The notes under the pieces are model-generated. The model ran no database searches. It saw only the letters and a list, made by a program, of their open reading frames with translations, and was not told the DNA's origin. A stretch of DNA of 43,270 nucleotides, taken from assembly GCA_031362405.1 (NCBI GenBank), contig JANLSO010000210.1, positions 1-43,270 on the forward strand, given 5' to 3'. The translations under genes and the position numbers were made by a program. Positions 7,975 to 16,678 of this stretch are shown piece by piece; the stretch's first letter is position 1, and each line of letters begins with the position of its first letter. Source of the DNA: JANLSO01 sp031362405 (GTDB taxonomy: Bacteria; Actinomycetota; Thermoleophilia; Miltoncostaeales; Miltoncostaeaceae).

Positions 7975-9390
7975 TCAGCGCGTGGTCGCCGGAATCTCGC
8001 GTGCGTGCAGGGAGAGCGAGAAGCGCGCGCCTCCCGGGCCGGGAAGCATCCGCAACGACCCTCCCTGGGCATCGGCGAGCGCGCGCGCCAGAGCGAGGCC
8101 GACCCCGATACCGCCACGGTCGCCGTTGCCCACGAAGAGCCGAAAGACGCGGGTCGCCATCTCGGGGTCGACGCCTTCGCCTTCGTCGGTGACCACGATC
8201 TCGAAACGCTCGCCGCGTGCACGCGCGTCGATGCGAACCGGCGGCGCTCCGTGCCGTGACGCATTCGTGAGCAGGCAGGTCAGAAGACGTCGGCACAGGA
8301 CCGGATCGGCGAACACCTTTGGGGCATCGGTGGGGAGGTGTACCTCGACCCGGCCCTGGGTGATGGCCGCCGCATCCGCCACCGCCGCCTGAACCAGCTC
8401 GATCGGATCGCAGATCTCGTTGGCGGCGACGAGGTCTCCGGAGTGAAGTCGTGCGAGGTCGAGCAGGTCGGTGGTGAGGCGTTCGACCCGCGCCGCCTCG
8501 CCGCGCAGCGCGTGCGCGAGCTCGGGCCGGGCGCCGCCGTTGCCATCATCCAGGGCGTCTGCGGCCGAACGCACCGCGACCACCGGGCCGGCAAGTTCAT
8601 GGGCGACCCCGCGCAGGAGGGCCGTCTTCATTTCCCCGGCGCGGCGAAGATCCTCCCCCTCGGATGCGCGTTCGACCAGGCGTCCGCGTTCGACCGCCAT
8701 CGCGACGAGCCCCGCGACCGCACCTTCCATGTCGATCCGGCGCGGCTGCCGAGCGTCTTTCTCTGGGCCGAGTTCAAGCGTGCCGATGCGGCCCGAGCTG
8801 CAACTGAGCGTGAGGGCACGTCGGCCGCTGATGCTTCCCATCCCGATGACATCGGTCGCACGCGTCGGCGTGCGGGTCGGGTCGAGCACGACCTCACAGC
8901 CCTCGACCCCCAGTGCATTGGCCGCGGCATCCATCAGCGCATGGTTCGGGCCCCGCGTGCCGGTCTCGATCAACGCGGCCCGGGCCAGAGTGGCGATGCA
9001 CTCGGCGTCGCGTCGGCGCGTTTCGGCCTCGCGCCATTCCCGCCGAGCGAAGGCCGCGAGCTTTGCCGTGACGAGCGCCGTCGCCGCCATGACCCCGAGA
9101 GAGATCGCGGTGCGGCCGTCGGAGACCGCAAAGTTATGCACGGGGGAGACGAACGCCCACGTGAACGCGACAACACTCGCCGCGGCGGTGACGAGGCCGG
9201 GCAGCAGACCGAAGACGGCGGCCACCACGAGCACGAGAAGCTGGAAGCAGACCGCCAGCGGCAGCACGCTGGCACCGCTCCCCACGAGCTCGAGCAGCCC
9301 GGTGAGACCCGCCACGGCGACGAGCCCGACGGCGAAGCCCACCCACGGGTGGTCGGAGCTACGGTCGAAGAGCGGATGTGCCGAGGTCAT
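7975..9390 (-). CDS. Membrane sensor histidine kinase with KdpD-like (DUF4118-type) membrane domain
   Basis: 471 residues. Residues 15-110 carry four close hydrophobic helices, including FGLLPGLVTAAASVVAFTWAF, VSPVHNFAVSD, which matches the DUF4118 membrane domain of KdpD. A GAF-like region follows (about 130-235). The H-box is LLRGVAHELAGPVVAV (about 255-270), with HELAGP replacing the common HELRTP. The ATPase has an N-box (LLTNASRHG), G1 (VTDEGEGVD) and G2 (GGIGVGLALARAL). No response regulator is adjacent, so this is an orphan kinase; the DsbA-like gene follows instead. TACCCT lies 9 bases before the ATG and there is no clear SD. The Usp and nucleotide-binding N-terminal part of true KdpD is missing. 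Confidence 0.88.
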   Translation of the reverse strand: MTSAHPLFDRSSDHPWVGFAVGLVAVAGLTGLLELVGSGASVLPLAVCFQLLVLVVAAVFGLLPGLVTAAASVVAFTWAFVSPVHNFAVSDGRTAISLGVMAATALVTAKLAAFARREWREAETRRRDAECIATLARAALIETGTRGPNHALMDAAANALGVEGCEVVLDPTRTPTRATDVIGMGSISGRRALTLSCSSGRIGTLELGPEKDARQPRRIDMEGAVAGLVAMAVERGRLVERASEGEDLRRAGEMKTALLRGVAHELAGPVVAVRSAADALDDGNGGARPELAHALRGEAARVERLTTDLLDLARLHSGDLVAANEICDPIELVQAAVADAAAITQGRVEVHLPTDAPKVFADPVLCRRLLTCLLTNASRHGAPPVRIDARARGERFEIVVTDEGEGVDPEMATRVFRLFVGNGDRGGIGVGLALARALADAQGGSLRMLPGPGGARFSLSLHAREIPATTR

Positions 9391-9438
9391 TCCGTGTTCA
9401 GGGTACGCCGATCGGCCGCCACCGTGCCCGCACCCCGT

Positions 9439-10566
9439 TCATCCGAGACCGATGTCGACGCAGCTCGATGCGCGGCCGTAGGGGCCCCGGTCGCCACCCG
9501 AGTGGGCACAAACCGTCCACGCTCCCGCCGGCACCACAATCTCATCCTTCTGCCAGAAGACCCCACTACGGCCCAGGGGAAAGTCATGGACCTCGTCGCC
9601 GCGCTGCACGCGCACGGTGGGTGCGTCGGCATCGGTGGTGACGGCCACGCGTACGGCCATCTGCCCGCCATGAATCCTCCACGACACCTCGGCCAGCTCG
9701 AGGTGGTTGGGTACCGACGCGGTCGCGAAGTTCCACGTCTGGCGCAGTCGCGTACCGAGGCCGTTCTCCATCTCGACGCTCGCGAGATAGGTCTGACCCG
9801 CCCGCAACGGCGCGGTGGGAACGACGATCGCGCCATCGGGCATCAACGGGCCGACCCCCGGATCGGTGGGGGAAATCACGCGCAGGTCGACCGGCCCGTC
9901 GGGCCCGAGCAATTGAGCGTCGGTCACCGCGGTGATCCGGTTCAGCTCGCCCCGCTCGTGCTCGACCCAGGGCCCGTCGGCCAACACGATGAGGTTCGGC
10001 CCGGTCATGGCGTCGGGCCCGAGGCCCACGTGACCAGCGGGGGTCACGGGCGCCTCGAGGGCGACGTATCCCGCCTCGACGACCGTTCCCGCTCCCGGGT
10101 ACCCGTAGAGCGCGTCGTCGGCTGCGCGACGGCTGAATCCCGGCCAGGTGGTCATGCACTGCACCCCGCCGCCGTCGGCGGCTCCCACGGCCGAAAGTTG
10201 CGGGGCGAGCAGTTGCATCAGGTGGAACGGCGCGTTCTGCCATGGGTTGGCGACGGCCCACCCGCTTCCGCGCGCAAGAACACTCGAACGCGCGGCGAAG
10301 TCGGCGGCGGGGGTGTAGCCCTCGCGTGTTGGATCGAGGATGTGCGTAAGGGCCGCATCACCCGCGAACACCGACGTCAACTCGGTGCAGGCGCGCGACC
10401 AATCGGGGTTCTCGACGAGCCCGGCCGGGAAACCGTTGGCCTCTCGCAGCGCGTTGAGCTGGGCGATCTGGTCGGCGGCGGGCATGTCGGCGACCCCCGT
10501 GGCGGGAGTCAGGGCAAGCAGGGCCGCGGCAAAGGCCGCGCAGCCGTGGGCACGGGGCATGCGCAT
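9439..10566 (-). CDS. Secreted CAP/SCP-like protein
   Basis: 375 residues. Residues 1-25 form a signal peptide (RMPRAHGC, then a hydrophobic AAFAAALLALTPATGVA). Residues about 30-170 resemble a CAP/SCP domain: QLNALREANGFPAGLVENPD, the CTELTSVFAGDAALTHI segment, then DPTREGYT, and NPWQNAPFHLMQLLAPQLSA with a later TTWPG. The C-terminal half is beta-rich (about 260-375), with AIVVPTAPLRAGQTYLASVE, and may be an Ig-like fold. The protein is exported; the substrate is unknown. The start at 10566 is preferred over the ATG six bases further in because a -10-like TAGGTT (10580-10575, minus strand) lies 8 bases before it, suggesting a leaderless mRNA. Its promoter overlaps the end of the DipZ pseudogene. 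Confidence 0.7.
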   Translation of the reverse strand: MRMPRAHGCAAFAAALLALTPATGVADMPAADQIAQLNALREANGFPAGLVENPDWSRACTELTSVFAGDAALTHILDPTREGYTPAADFAARSSVLARGSGWAVANPWQNAPFHLMQLLAPQLSAVGAADGGGVQCMTTWPGFSRRAADDALYGYPGAGTVVEAGYVALEAPVTPAGHVGLGPDAMTGPNLIVLADGPWVEHERGELNRITAVTDAQLLGPDGPVDLRVISPTDPGVGPLMPDGAIVVPTAPLRAGQTYLASVEMENGLGTRLRQTWNFATASVPNHLELAEVSWRIHGGQMAVRVAVTTDADAPTVRVQRGDEVHDFPLGRSGVFWQKDEIVVPAGAWTVCAHSGGDRGPYGRASSCVDIGLG

Positions 10567-10599
10567 GCGCGGGAAACCTAGCGACTGGACGGGTCGCCA

Positions 10600-11190
10600 T
10601 CGTCCACATTCGAGTGACTGACCGGCGGATCGGTCAGCCGAAGGCGAGGGCGTACGGATGCGAGCACGCCGAGCACGTCCCGGGCGCGGACGCGCAGGTG
10701 CACCGCGGCGCGTCGATGGCAGCAGAGCGCTCGTCGCGGACCAACCACGTTCCGGAGAGTGCGAGCGCGTTGTCGGGCAGCTCGGCCGGCGCGGAGTCCC
10801 CGGCGGGTGCGTTGGGTGTGACGCGCTGCGCTGAGGCGAAACGGGTAGGGCGCTGCGCACTGATCGACGAGGTACCCGGCCGGCCAATGGGCGCTACCGA
10901 ACGCCGTGAAGGTCGCGCACCGCCGTGGCCACGTTGTCGTGGCCGGCCTCGAAGGCGACTCGGTGAGTGCACCCCGAACACAACGAACCCTGATCGCGTC
11001 GAGAGCGTTCGGCAGGGCAATGGTGAAGAATGCGAAGCGGCCGACGATTCCGACCACGATTCTGACGGTGGCAGGCGTTCTTGGGACATTGCGCCGCCGC
11101 CGACCCGCGCCAAAACGGGCAGTACGCACGGCGACAGGGCGGTGGCGAGACCGGCCGACGCGGCAAAGACCATCAGGATCAGCATCACCG
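10600..11190 (-). pseudogene. Eroded CcdA/DipZ-type thiol-disulfide interchange gene
   Basis: Fragments of a DipZ-type protein (CcdA membrane domain, thioredoxin domain, C-terminal beta domain) lie in the right order on this strand but in different frames and with most of the length missing. At 11185 one frame gives MLILMVFAASAGLATALSPC VLPVL, the start of CcdA with its CxxP-type segment. Near 11075 another frame gives IVVGIVGRFAFFTIAL, and near 10990 FVVFGVHSP (compare 'GVHTPEF' of DipZ). A further frame gives DNVATAVRDLHG, then HWPAGYLVD near 10880, and near 10765 LSGTWLVRDE, followed by VHLRVRARDVLGVL near 10690. A full gene would need roughly three times this length, so large internal deletions plus frameshifts have occurred. 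Confidence 0.75.
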
Positions 11191-11345
11191 CAACGGTGCC
11201 GCGCGCTGCGTGCGAGTTCCCTACGCGCTGTGCTCGCACGCTTTACAAAAGGCTCAAATCTTTGACCCGCCTGCCCGCGACGGGCAGACTCGCCGACGGC
11301 ACCGCGGCGAGTACGCGGATTCTGGGGATTGCGGGGCGGAGCGCG

Positions 11346-12974
11346 ATGGCCGTGGAACGAGCGGAGTGGACTGACTGGTACCGGCGTGAGGACCCCACCC
11401 AGTGGGTCCTGCCGAAGATCCTGCGCGCCCGCGCCGAGGCACACCCCGATCGCGACTACTACCGCTTCGATAAGGGTCTGTGGATCACCTACGCCCAGAT
11501 GTTGGCGCGGACCAACCGGGTCGCAAACGCTCTCAAGGCCCTCGGTTTCGGGCCGGGCGACGTTGTCTCGACCCTACTGCCGAACCTCGAGCAGCACCTG
11601 GAGATCTGGTTCGGGATCCTCGCCGCCGGCGCCACCCAGTGCCCGGTCAACACCGCCTACCGTGGCGAGTTCCTGTCGTGGGCGATCGCGCTTCCCAAGG
11701 CGCGCATTCTGATCATCGCCGACACGCATCTGCTCGAACTGGAGCGGGTAATCGACGATCTCCCCGGGCTTGAGCAGGTGGTCGTGATCGCCACCGCACA
11801 ACGCACAGGGCCGGACCCGCGCCGACCCTGGATGTGGCTCTCCGACCTACTCGACGGCGCATCCGACGCCGACCCGGGTGTGGATGTTCCGTGGACCGGT
11901 GATGCCCGGGTGATGTTCACCTCGGGCACGACGGGTCGCAGCAAGGGGGTCATCAAGCAGCACGCCTCCGACTACTTCTCGGGGCGCACCTACGGGCTGG
12001 TCTGCGGAGTCACCGAAGCCGACACTCTGTACTCGTGCTTGCCGCTCTTCCACAGCAACGCCCAGGTGCTGGCGGCGTACCCGGCGATGATCGCCGGCGC
12101 GCGGGTGCAGTTCGTCGAGCGATACTCCTCCGCCCGTTTCTGGGACACCGTCACCGAGTGCGGCGCGACGGTGCTCAACACCGTCAGCGCGATCAACTAC
12201 TTCATCTGGAACACGCCACCAAGCGCCCTCGACCGCGGCCACAAAGTTACGCGGATCATGGCGATGCCCGCTCCGAAAGACCTCTACGAGCCCTTTGAGG
12301 AGCGCTTTGGCGTGCGCTTCATCGAGGGCTACGGCCTGACCGAGACGGGGATGATCACCTACCACCCGCCGGGCTGGGCTCCGCGACCCGGCAGCTGCGG
12401 CGTCGCGACCCCCGGGTTTGAGGTCGCCGTCGTCGAGCCCGGTACCGACCGGCCGCTGCCACCGGGCACGCAGGGGGAGATCGTCGTCGATATGAAGATT
12501 CCGAACATCGTGATGCGGGCATACGTCGGCATGCCCGAAAAGACGGCCGAGGACTTCCGCAACCTCAAGCTCCACACCGGAGACCTCGGTGAGCTGGATG
12601 CCGAGGGGTACCTGTACTTCCGGGACCGCCTGAAGGACTACATACGTCGCCGGGGCGAGAACGTCAGCTCGGTCGAGGTCGAGCGCGTCGTGATGTCGCA
12701 TGTCGACGTTCTCGAGGCGGCGGCGATCGCGGTGAAGGCGGGCGAGGGCGCCTCGGCCGAAGACGAGATCCTAATCTGCGTGGTTCCGGGGGCGAACGGG
12801 GTCGACCCGGGTGCGCTTTTGGCGTGGCTGGATGAGCGAATGCCCTATTTCGCGGTTCCCCGCTACGTCCGTCTGGTCGACCAGCTGCCGAAGACGCCCA
12901 CCGAACGGGTCCAGAAGGTGCGGCTGCGTGAGGCCGGCATCACCGCCGACACATTCGATCGGGTGGCGAAATGA
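11346..12974 (+). CDS. ANL-superfamily acyl-CoA synthetase (crotonobetaine/carnitine-CoA ligase-like)
   Basis: 542 residues. It activates a carboxylic acid to an acyl-CoA through an acyl-AMP; the acid is not known. The AMP-binding loop is MFTSGTTGRSKGVIKQH (about residues 193-209). Also present are GYGLTETG (about 328) and the hinge region HTGDLGELDAEGYLYFRDRL, with KDYIRRRGENVSSVEVE after it. The last motif, normally PxTxxGKIxK, reads PKTPTERVQKVRLRE, so the glycine-lysine is ER; I recall similar variants among CaiC-like ligases, but it is worth checking. The ATG at 11346 has GGGCGGAG upstream; the long open frame before it covers the DipZ remnant. A small hairpin (11271-11287, 7 bp stem CTGCCCG) lies upstream. 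It is the first gene of a three-gene operon with ATGA/GTGA overlaps. Confidence 0.88.
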   Translation: MAVERAEWTDWYRREDPTQWVLPKILRARAEAHPDRDYYRFDKGLWITYAQMLARTNRVANALKALGFGPGDVVSTLLPNLEQHLEIWFGILAAGATQCPVNTAYRGEFLSWAIALPKARILIIADTHLLELERVIDDLPGLEQVVVIATAQRTGPDPRRPWMWLSDLLDGASDADPGVDVPWTGDARVMFTSGTTGRSKGVIKQHASDYFSGRTYGLVCGVTEADTLYSCLPLFHSNAQVLAAYPAMIAGARVQFVERYSSARFWDTVTECGATVLNTVSAINYFIWNTPPSALDRGHKVTRIMAMPAPKDLYEPFEERFGVRFIEGYGLTETGMITYHPPGWAPRPGSCGVATPGFEVAVVEPGTDRPLPPGTQGEIVVDMKIPNIVMRAYVGMPEKTAEDFRNLKLHTGDLGELDAEGYLYFRDRLKDYIRRRGENVSSVEVERVVMSHVDVLEAAAIAVKAGEGASAEDEILICVVPGANGVDPGALLAWLDERMPYFAVPRYVRLVDQLPKTPTERVQKVRLREAGITADTFDRVAK

Positions 12975-14359
12975 CCGTTCCGCGCCACGGCCTGCTGATC
13001 GACGGCGCCGAGGTCGAAACGGCGCAGTGGATGGCGGTGACCGAGCCCGCCACCGGCGCGACGATCGCCGAGGTCGCGGCCGCAACCGCCGACGACGTCG
13101 CGCGCGCAACAACCTCGGCGCGGGCGGCGCTGCCGGGCTGGCGGGCGACCTCGCCCCTTGAACGTGGGGCCGCGATCCGACGTTTCGCCGGTCTGATGGA
13201 TGCGAACGCCGGGCGGTTGGCCGCGCTGATCACCGCCGAAGAGGGCAAGCCCCTGGGTGAGGCGCAGGCGGAGGTCGCCCGCGCGTCGGAGGTGGTGCAC
13301 CACTTCGCCGGTGAGGCCGAACGCCTTTGGAGCTCTCACCTGCCCGCCGGTGGCGGAGGGGTCGGCAGCACCGTCCGACCCCAGTCGATCGGGGTCGTCG
13401 CGGCGATCACGCCGTGGAACTTTCCCGTCGCTCTTGTGATCTGGAAACTCGCCCCTGCTCTGGCGGCCGGATGCACGGTGGTCGTCAAGCCTGCGCAGGA
13501 GGCTCCGCTCGCCGCCCGGGCGGTCTGCGAGCTGGCCAACCAGGCCGGATTCCCACCCGGCCTCGTGAACTGCGTGACCGGCGACGGACCGCTCGTCGGC
13601 GAGGCTCTGGCGACCGACCCACGCGTCGACAAGGTCGCCTTCACCGGCTCGCGCCGCGTGGCCGAGCTGATCGCCGGCTGGGCCGCGCCGCGCCTGAAGG
13701 CACTTACCCTCGAGCTCGGCGGCCACGGACCGCTCGTGGTGTTGGAGGATGCTGACGTCGCGACGGCCGTCGATGTCGCGATCGTTCAGGGCTACGCGAA
13801 CTCCGGGCAGGCCTGCTACTCGGTGAACCGAGTGCTCGTGCACCGTTCTTTGACCCACGATTTTCTCGACGCGTTCCGCGAGCGCATGGCGGGTGTGACC
13901 CTCGGGCCCATGGCCACCGACCGGGGGCTCGCGCGCCACGAAATGCTGCTTGCCGACGCGCGCGCCCACGGGGCAAGAGTCGAGGGCGGGCAGACGCTCG
14001 ACGGGTCGCGGTTGGCTCCGGCGCTGGTGACCGGCGCGGGCCAGGGGGTACGGGTCGTCGACGAGGAGCCCTTCACGCCGATCGTGTGCGTGTCGGTGTT
14101 CGACGATCCTGCCGACGCGGTGGCCGAGGCCAATCGTCCTGACTACGGATTGGTTGGTTACGTCTGTGGAGAGGACCTTCGCCGCACGCTGGCGGTCGCC
14201 GAGGCCCTTGAATGTGGAACTGTTGTTCTTAACGGTTGGCGCGTGGTGGTTCCCTATGCTCCCTATGCCGGGTGGCGCGGTTCGGGGGTAGGGTCAGAGC
14301 TCGGAAGACCCGGTTTGGAGGCGTTCATCCGTTGGCAGCACCTGCGCGTGCTCAGGTGA
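12971..14359 (+). CDS. NAD(P)-dependent aldehyde dehydrogenase
   Basis: 462 residues, close to the 470-490 of the succinate-semialdehyde-dehydrogenase-like branch. It oxidises an aldehyde to an acid. The cofactor-site motif is ITPWNFPVALVIWKLAPALA. The general-base segment is LTLELGGHGPLVVLEDAD, and the catalytic cysteine is C282 in NSGQACYSVNRV. The end EEPFTPIVCV is also typical. ATGA overlaps the ligase stop, and the GTG start of the next gene overlaps its own stop, so all three are translated together. An aldehyde-to-acid-to-acyl-CoA route is a reasonable guess for the pair. The substrate is unknown; the residues after RPDYGLVGYV are close to the usual family pattern. Confidence 0.92.
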   Translation: MTVPRHGLLIDGAEVETAQWMAVTEPATGATIAEVAAATADDVARATTSARAALPGWRATSPLERGAAIRRFAGLMDANAGRLAALITAEEGKPLGEAQAEVARASEVVHHFAGEAERLWSSHLPAGGGGVGSTVRPQSIGVVAAITPWNFPVALVIWKLAPALAAGCTVVVKPAQEAPLAARAVCELANQAGFPPGLVNCVTGDGPLVGEALATDPRVDKVAFTGSRRVAELIAGWAAPRLKALTLELGGHGPLVVLEDADVATAVDVAIVQGYANSGQACYSVNRVLVHRSLTHDFLDAFRERMAGVTLGPMATDRGLARHEMLLADARAHGARVEGGQTLDGSRLAPALVTGAGQGVRVVDEEPFTPIVCVSVFDDPADAVAEANRPDYGLVGYVCGEDLRRTLAVAEALECGTVVLNGWRVVVPYAPYAGWRGSGVGSELGRPGLEAFIRWQHLRVLR

Positions 14360-16620
14360 CAGCCGGACACCCGGCCGCCGAGCCCATCGGTTGGGAGGGG
14401 GCGGCCCGTCGTCTGCGACGTCTCCAGACACTCCAGGTGGGCGTGCTCGTCGTGTTCGGGGTTCTCCTGTTCGCCGGCACGTTGTTCGGTGCACGGCAAC
14501 TCGGGTCGGTTGCCGAGAACAGAACGCGCGCGGATGTCGCCCTCATCGATGTCGTCACCGCTCGTGAAGAGCTGCGTGCGGCCGAGCGTGTGTATTTCAA
14601 CGGCCGAATCAAGAAAACACGGGGCCTGACCGTCGACATTCTCTTTCGCGTCGACACGGCGCGCGTTCGTCTGATCGACCTCGTCGCCGGACAATCGTGG
14701 GCTCCGCCCGCGGTGACCCAGGCGGGTCGGCAGACGCTCGCAGGGATCAACGAGGTCGTCGACTTCCTTCAGAGAAACGTGAACACTCGGCCACGCACAT
14801 CGGCGGAGCGGCGCGCCCTGGATGAGTTCGAGGCGATCCAAGCGCGGCTCACGAGCGTGGCTGACGTGTGGGTCGAAGAGCTTGATGGGGTGCGCGCGCG
14901 GGAGGCCCAACGCACCGAAGACGCACGGCGGCGCCTGATTCTCGGCGCGATCGGTTTCGTTTCGGCGCTTCTCGCTGCGACAGGGCTGCTGTGGTTCGTT
15001 CTCGACCGGGCCCGCGGTCGCGTGGTCGCGGCACTGCGGTGGGCGAGCGCGGAGCAGGCGCTTCACGGAACCGCCGCCGCGTCTGCCGTCGCGGGCGCGC
15101 CGATCACGGACGTCTTGCAGCGAGCGGCCGCGGACCTCGTGCGTCTGTGTGCCGGCGCCGGCGCCTGCGTCGCTCGCCTTGATCCCGACGGGCAGGTGGT
15201 GATCGATGCCGCGTCGGGGCAGGTCGACGGGCCCGTCGATGCGGCGATTGCGGCGGCCATTGCCGAGCGGAAGATGACGCGCATCGGTTTCTCCTCGACC
15301 GGGGCGAACCGCCGCGGTGACCCGCCCCCCGCGCGGAAAGTGATCGCCGCGCCCGTGACGATCGATGGCGCGGCCTGGGGCGCCGTTGCCGCGATGGGGA
15401 AGTCGGGCGAGTGGGCCGATGAGGCAGGCCCCCTCCTCGAACGCGTCGCAAAGACCCTCAGCCTGGCGGTCTCCGGTCTCGAGGCGCGCGATCGCCTCGC
15501 CGCCCAGGCCACGACCGATGCGCTCACGTCGCTTGCCAACCCACGCGCCTTCCAGGAGCGCTTCGCGACCGAGCTCGCGGCGGCTCGGCGCAGTGGCCGT
15601 GAGCTCTCGTTGGCCGTCCTCGACATTGACCATTTCAAGCAGGTCAACGACGAGCTCGGCCATCAGGCGGGCGACGAGGTGCTCGTCGAGGTCGCGCGGA
15701 GGATCTTCTGCGCCGCACGCACGCACGACCTTGTCGCGCGTATCGGTGGCGAGGAGTTCGCGTGGCTGATGCCCGACACCGAGGCGATGAGCGCCTACGC
15801 GGCGGTTGAACGGGTGCGCATCGCCGTCCAGGCCACCGCAGTCGCCCAGGTTCCGCGTCTGACGATCTCGGGCGGAGTGTGTTCGACCGCCGACACCGAA
15901 GAGGCCGACGAGCTGATGCGGATGGCCGACGGGGCGCTTTACTGGGCCAAGCAGAACGGCCGCGATCTCACCTGCCGCTACTCGGGCCAGACGGTCGACC
16001 GCGAGCCCAACCACGTCCGCGAGCGACTGGCCGTCGCGGCCTCGCTTTCGGCGGTTCAGGCTTTGGCCCGCGCCATCGATGCCCGAGACGCATTCTCCGT
16101 CGGCCACTGTGACCGCGTCGCCGATCTGGCGCGGCGCCTCGCGCTCGCCGCCGGCTGGGAAGCACGCCACGCCACCGAACTACGTGACGCGGCGGTGGTC
16201 CATGACGTCGGCATGATCCAGGTGCCTGACGACATCATCCGTCGGCCGGGGGCCCTCGACGGCGAGCAGCGCCGAGCGGTTCATGCTCATCCGGAGCTGG
16301 GCGCCCGCATCGCATCGGGGGTGCTGTCTGACGAGCAGGCCGGATGGGTACGCCACCATCACGAACGCTTCGACGGCGCGGGCTATCCGGCGGGTCTTGG
16401 TGGAGAGGACATTCCCCCGGGTGCTCGCTTTTTGGCCGTTGCCGAGGCATGGGACGCGCTGACGCACGATCGTCCGTACCGTGCGGCGCTGGATGAGGCT
16501 GAGGCCTACGACGAGTGCCGTAACCTTTCGGGTTCGCAGTTCTGCCCGGTGGCCATCGGCGCGCTCGAGCGGCTCTGGGGCGACGGCGTGCTGACCGGCG
16601 TGGACATCTCCCCGACGTAG
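14356..16620 (+). CDS. Membrane protein with GGDEF and HD-GYP domains (c-di-GMP turnover)
   Basis: 754 residues from a GTG whose GTGA overlaps the aldehyde dehydrogenase stop. TM1 is at about 28-50, an extracytoplasmic helical sensor at 50-190, TM2 at about 195-215, GAF-like at 235-385, GGDEF at about 390-545 and HD-GYP at about 560-745. The GGDEF site is ARIGGEEFAW with an intact RxxD inhibitory site (RTHD). The HD-GYP part has GHCDRVADLARRLA, VVHDVGMIQVPDD and HHHERFDGAGYPAGLGGEDI. Two changes are visible: the lysine of the usual HDIGK is methionine, and the usual VAD is VAE (LAVAEAWDAL). So the protein may make c-di-GMP, degrade it, or do both. An operon position behind a CoA ligase and a dehydrogenase is unusual. 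Confidence 0.88.
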   Translation: MTAGHPAAEPIGWEGAARRLRRLQTLQVGVLVVFGVLLFAGTLFGARQLGSVAENRTRADVALIDVVTAREELRAAERVYFNGRIKKTRGLTVDILFRVDTARVRLIDLVAGQSWAPPAVTQAGRQTLAGINEVVDFLQRNVNTRPRTSAERRALDEFEAIQARLTSVADVWVEELDGVRAREAQRTEDARRRLILGAIGFVSALLAATGLLWFVLDRARGRVVAALRWASAEQALHGTAAASAVAGAPITDVLQRAAADLVRLCAGAGACVARLDPDGQVVIDAASGQVDGPVDAAIAAAIAERKMTRIGFSSTGANRRGDPPPARKVIAAPVTIDGAAWGAVAAMGKSGEWADEAGPLLERVAKTLSLAVSGLEARDRLAAQATTDALTSLANPRAFQERFATELAAARRSGRELSLAVLDIDHFKQVNDELGHQAGDEVLVEVARRIFCAARTHDLVARIGGEEFAWLMPDTEAMSAYAAVERVRIAVQATAVAQVPRLTISGGVCSTADTEEADELMRMADGALYWAKQNGRDLTCRYSGQTVDREPNHVRERLAVAASLSAVQALARAIDARDAFSVGHCDRVADLARRLALAAGWEARHATELRDAAVVHDVGMIQVPDDIIRRPGALDGEQRRAVHAHPELGARIASGVLSDEQAGWVRHHHERFDGAGYPAGLGGEDIPPGARFLAVAEAWDALTHDRPYRAALDEAEAYDECRNLSGSQFCPVAIGALERLWGDGVLTGVDISPT

Positions 16621-16678
16621 ATCGTCTCGAACGTTCGGGCTTGTTGTCGCAGGCGACGGGGGCGATGATCGACGGGCG

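Noticed and set aside
8338..10581. Long open frame on the plus strand, over the kinase and the CAP-like gene
   Set aside because: The translation is arginine-, histidine- and aspartate-rich without any domain, and the other strand carries clear domains over the same bases. It is a high-GC shadow.
16628..16637. CGAACGTTCG palindrome before the two-helix membrane protein
   Set aside because: It resembles the ends of an actinobacterial LexA box (CGAACN4GTTCG) but has no 4-base spacer, and the gene has no link to DNA damage. A 10 bp palindrome can occur by chance.
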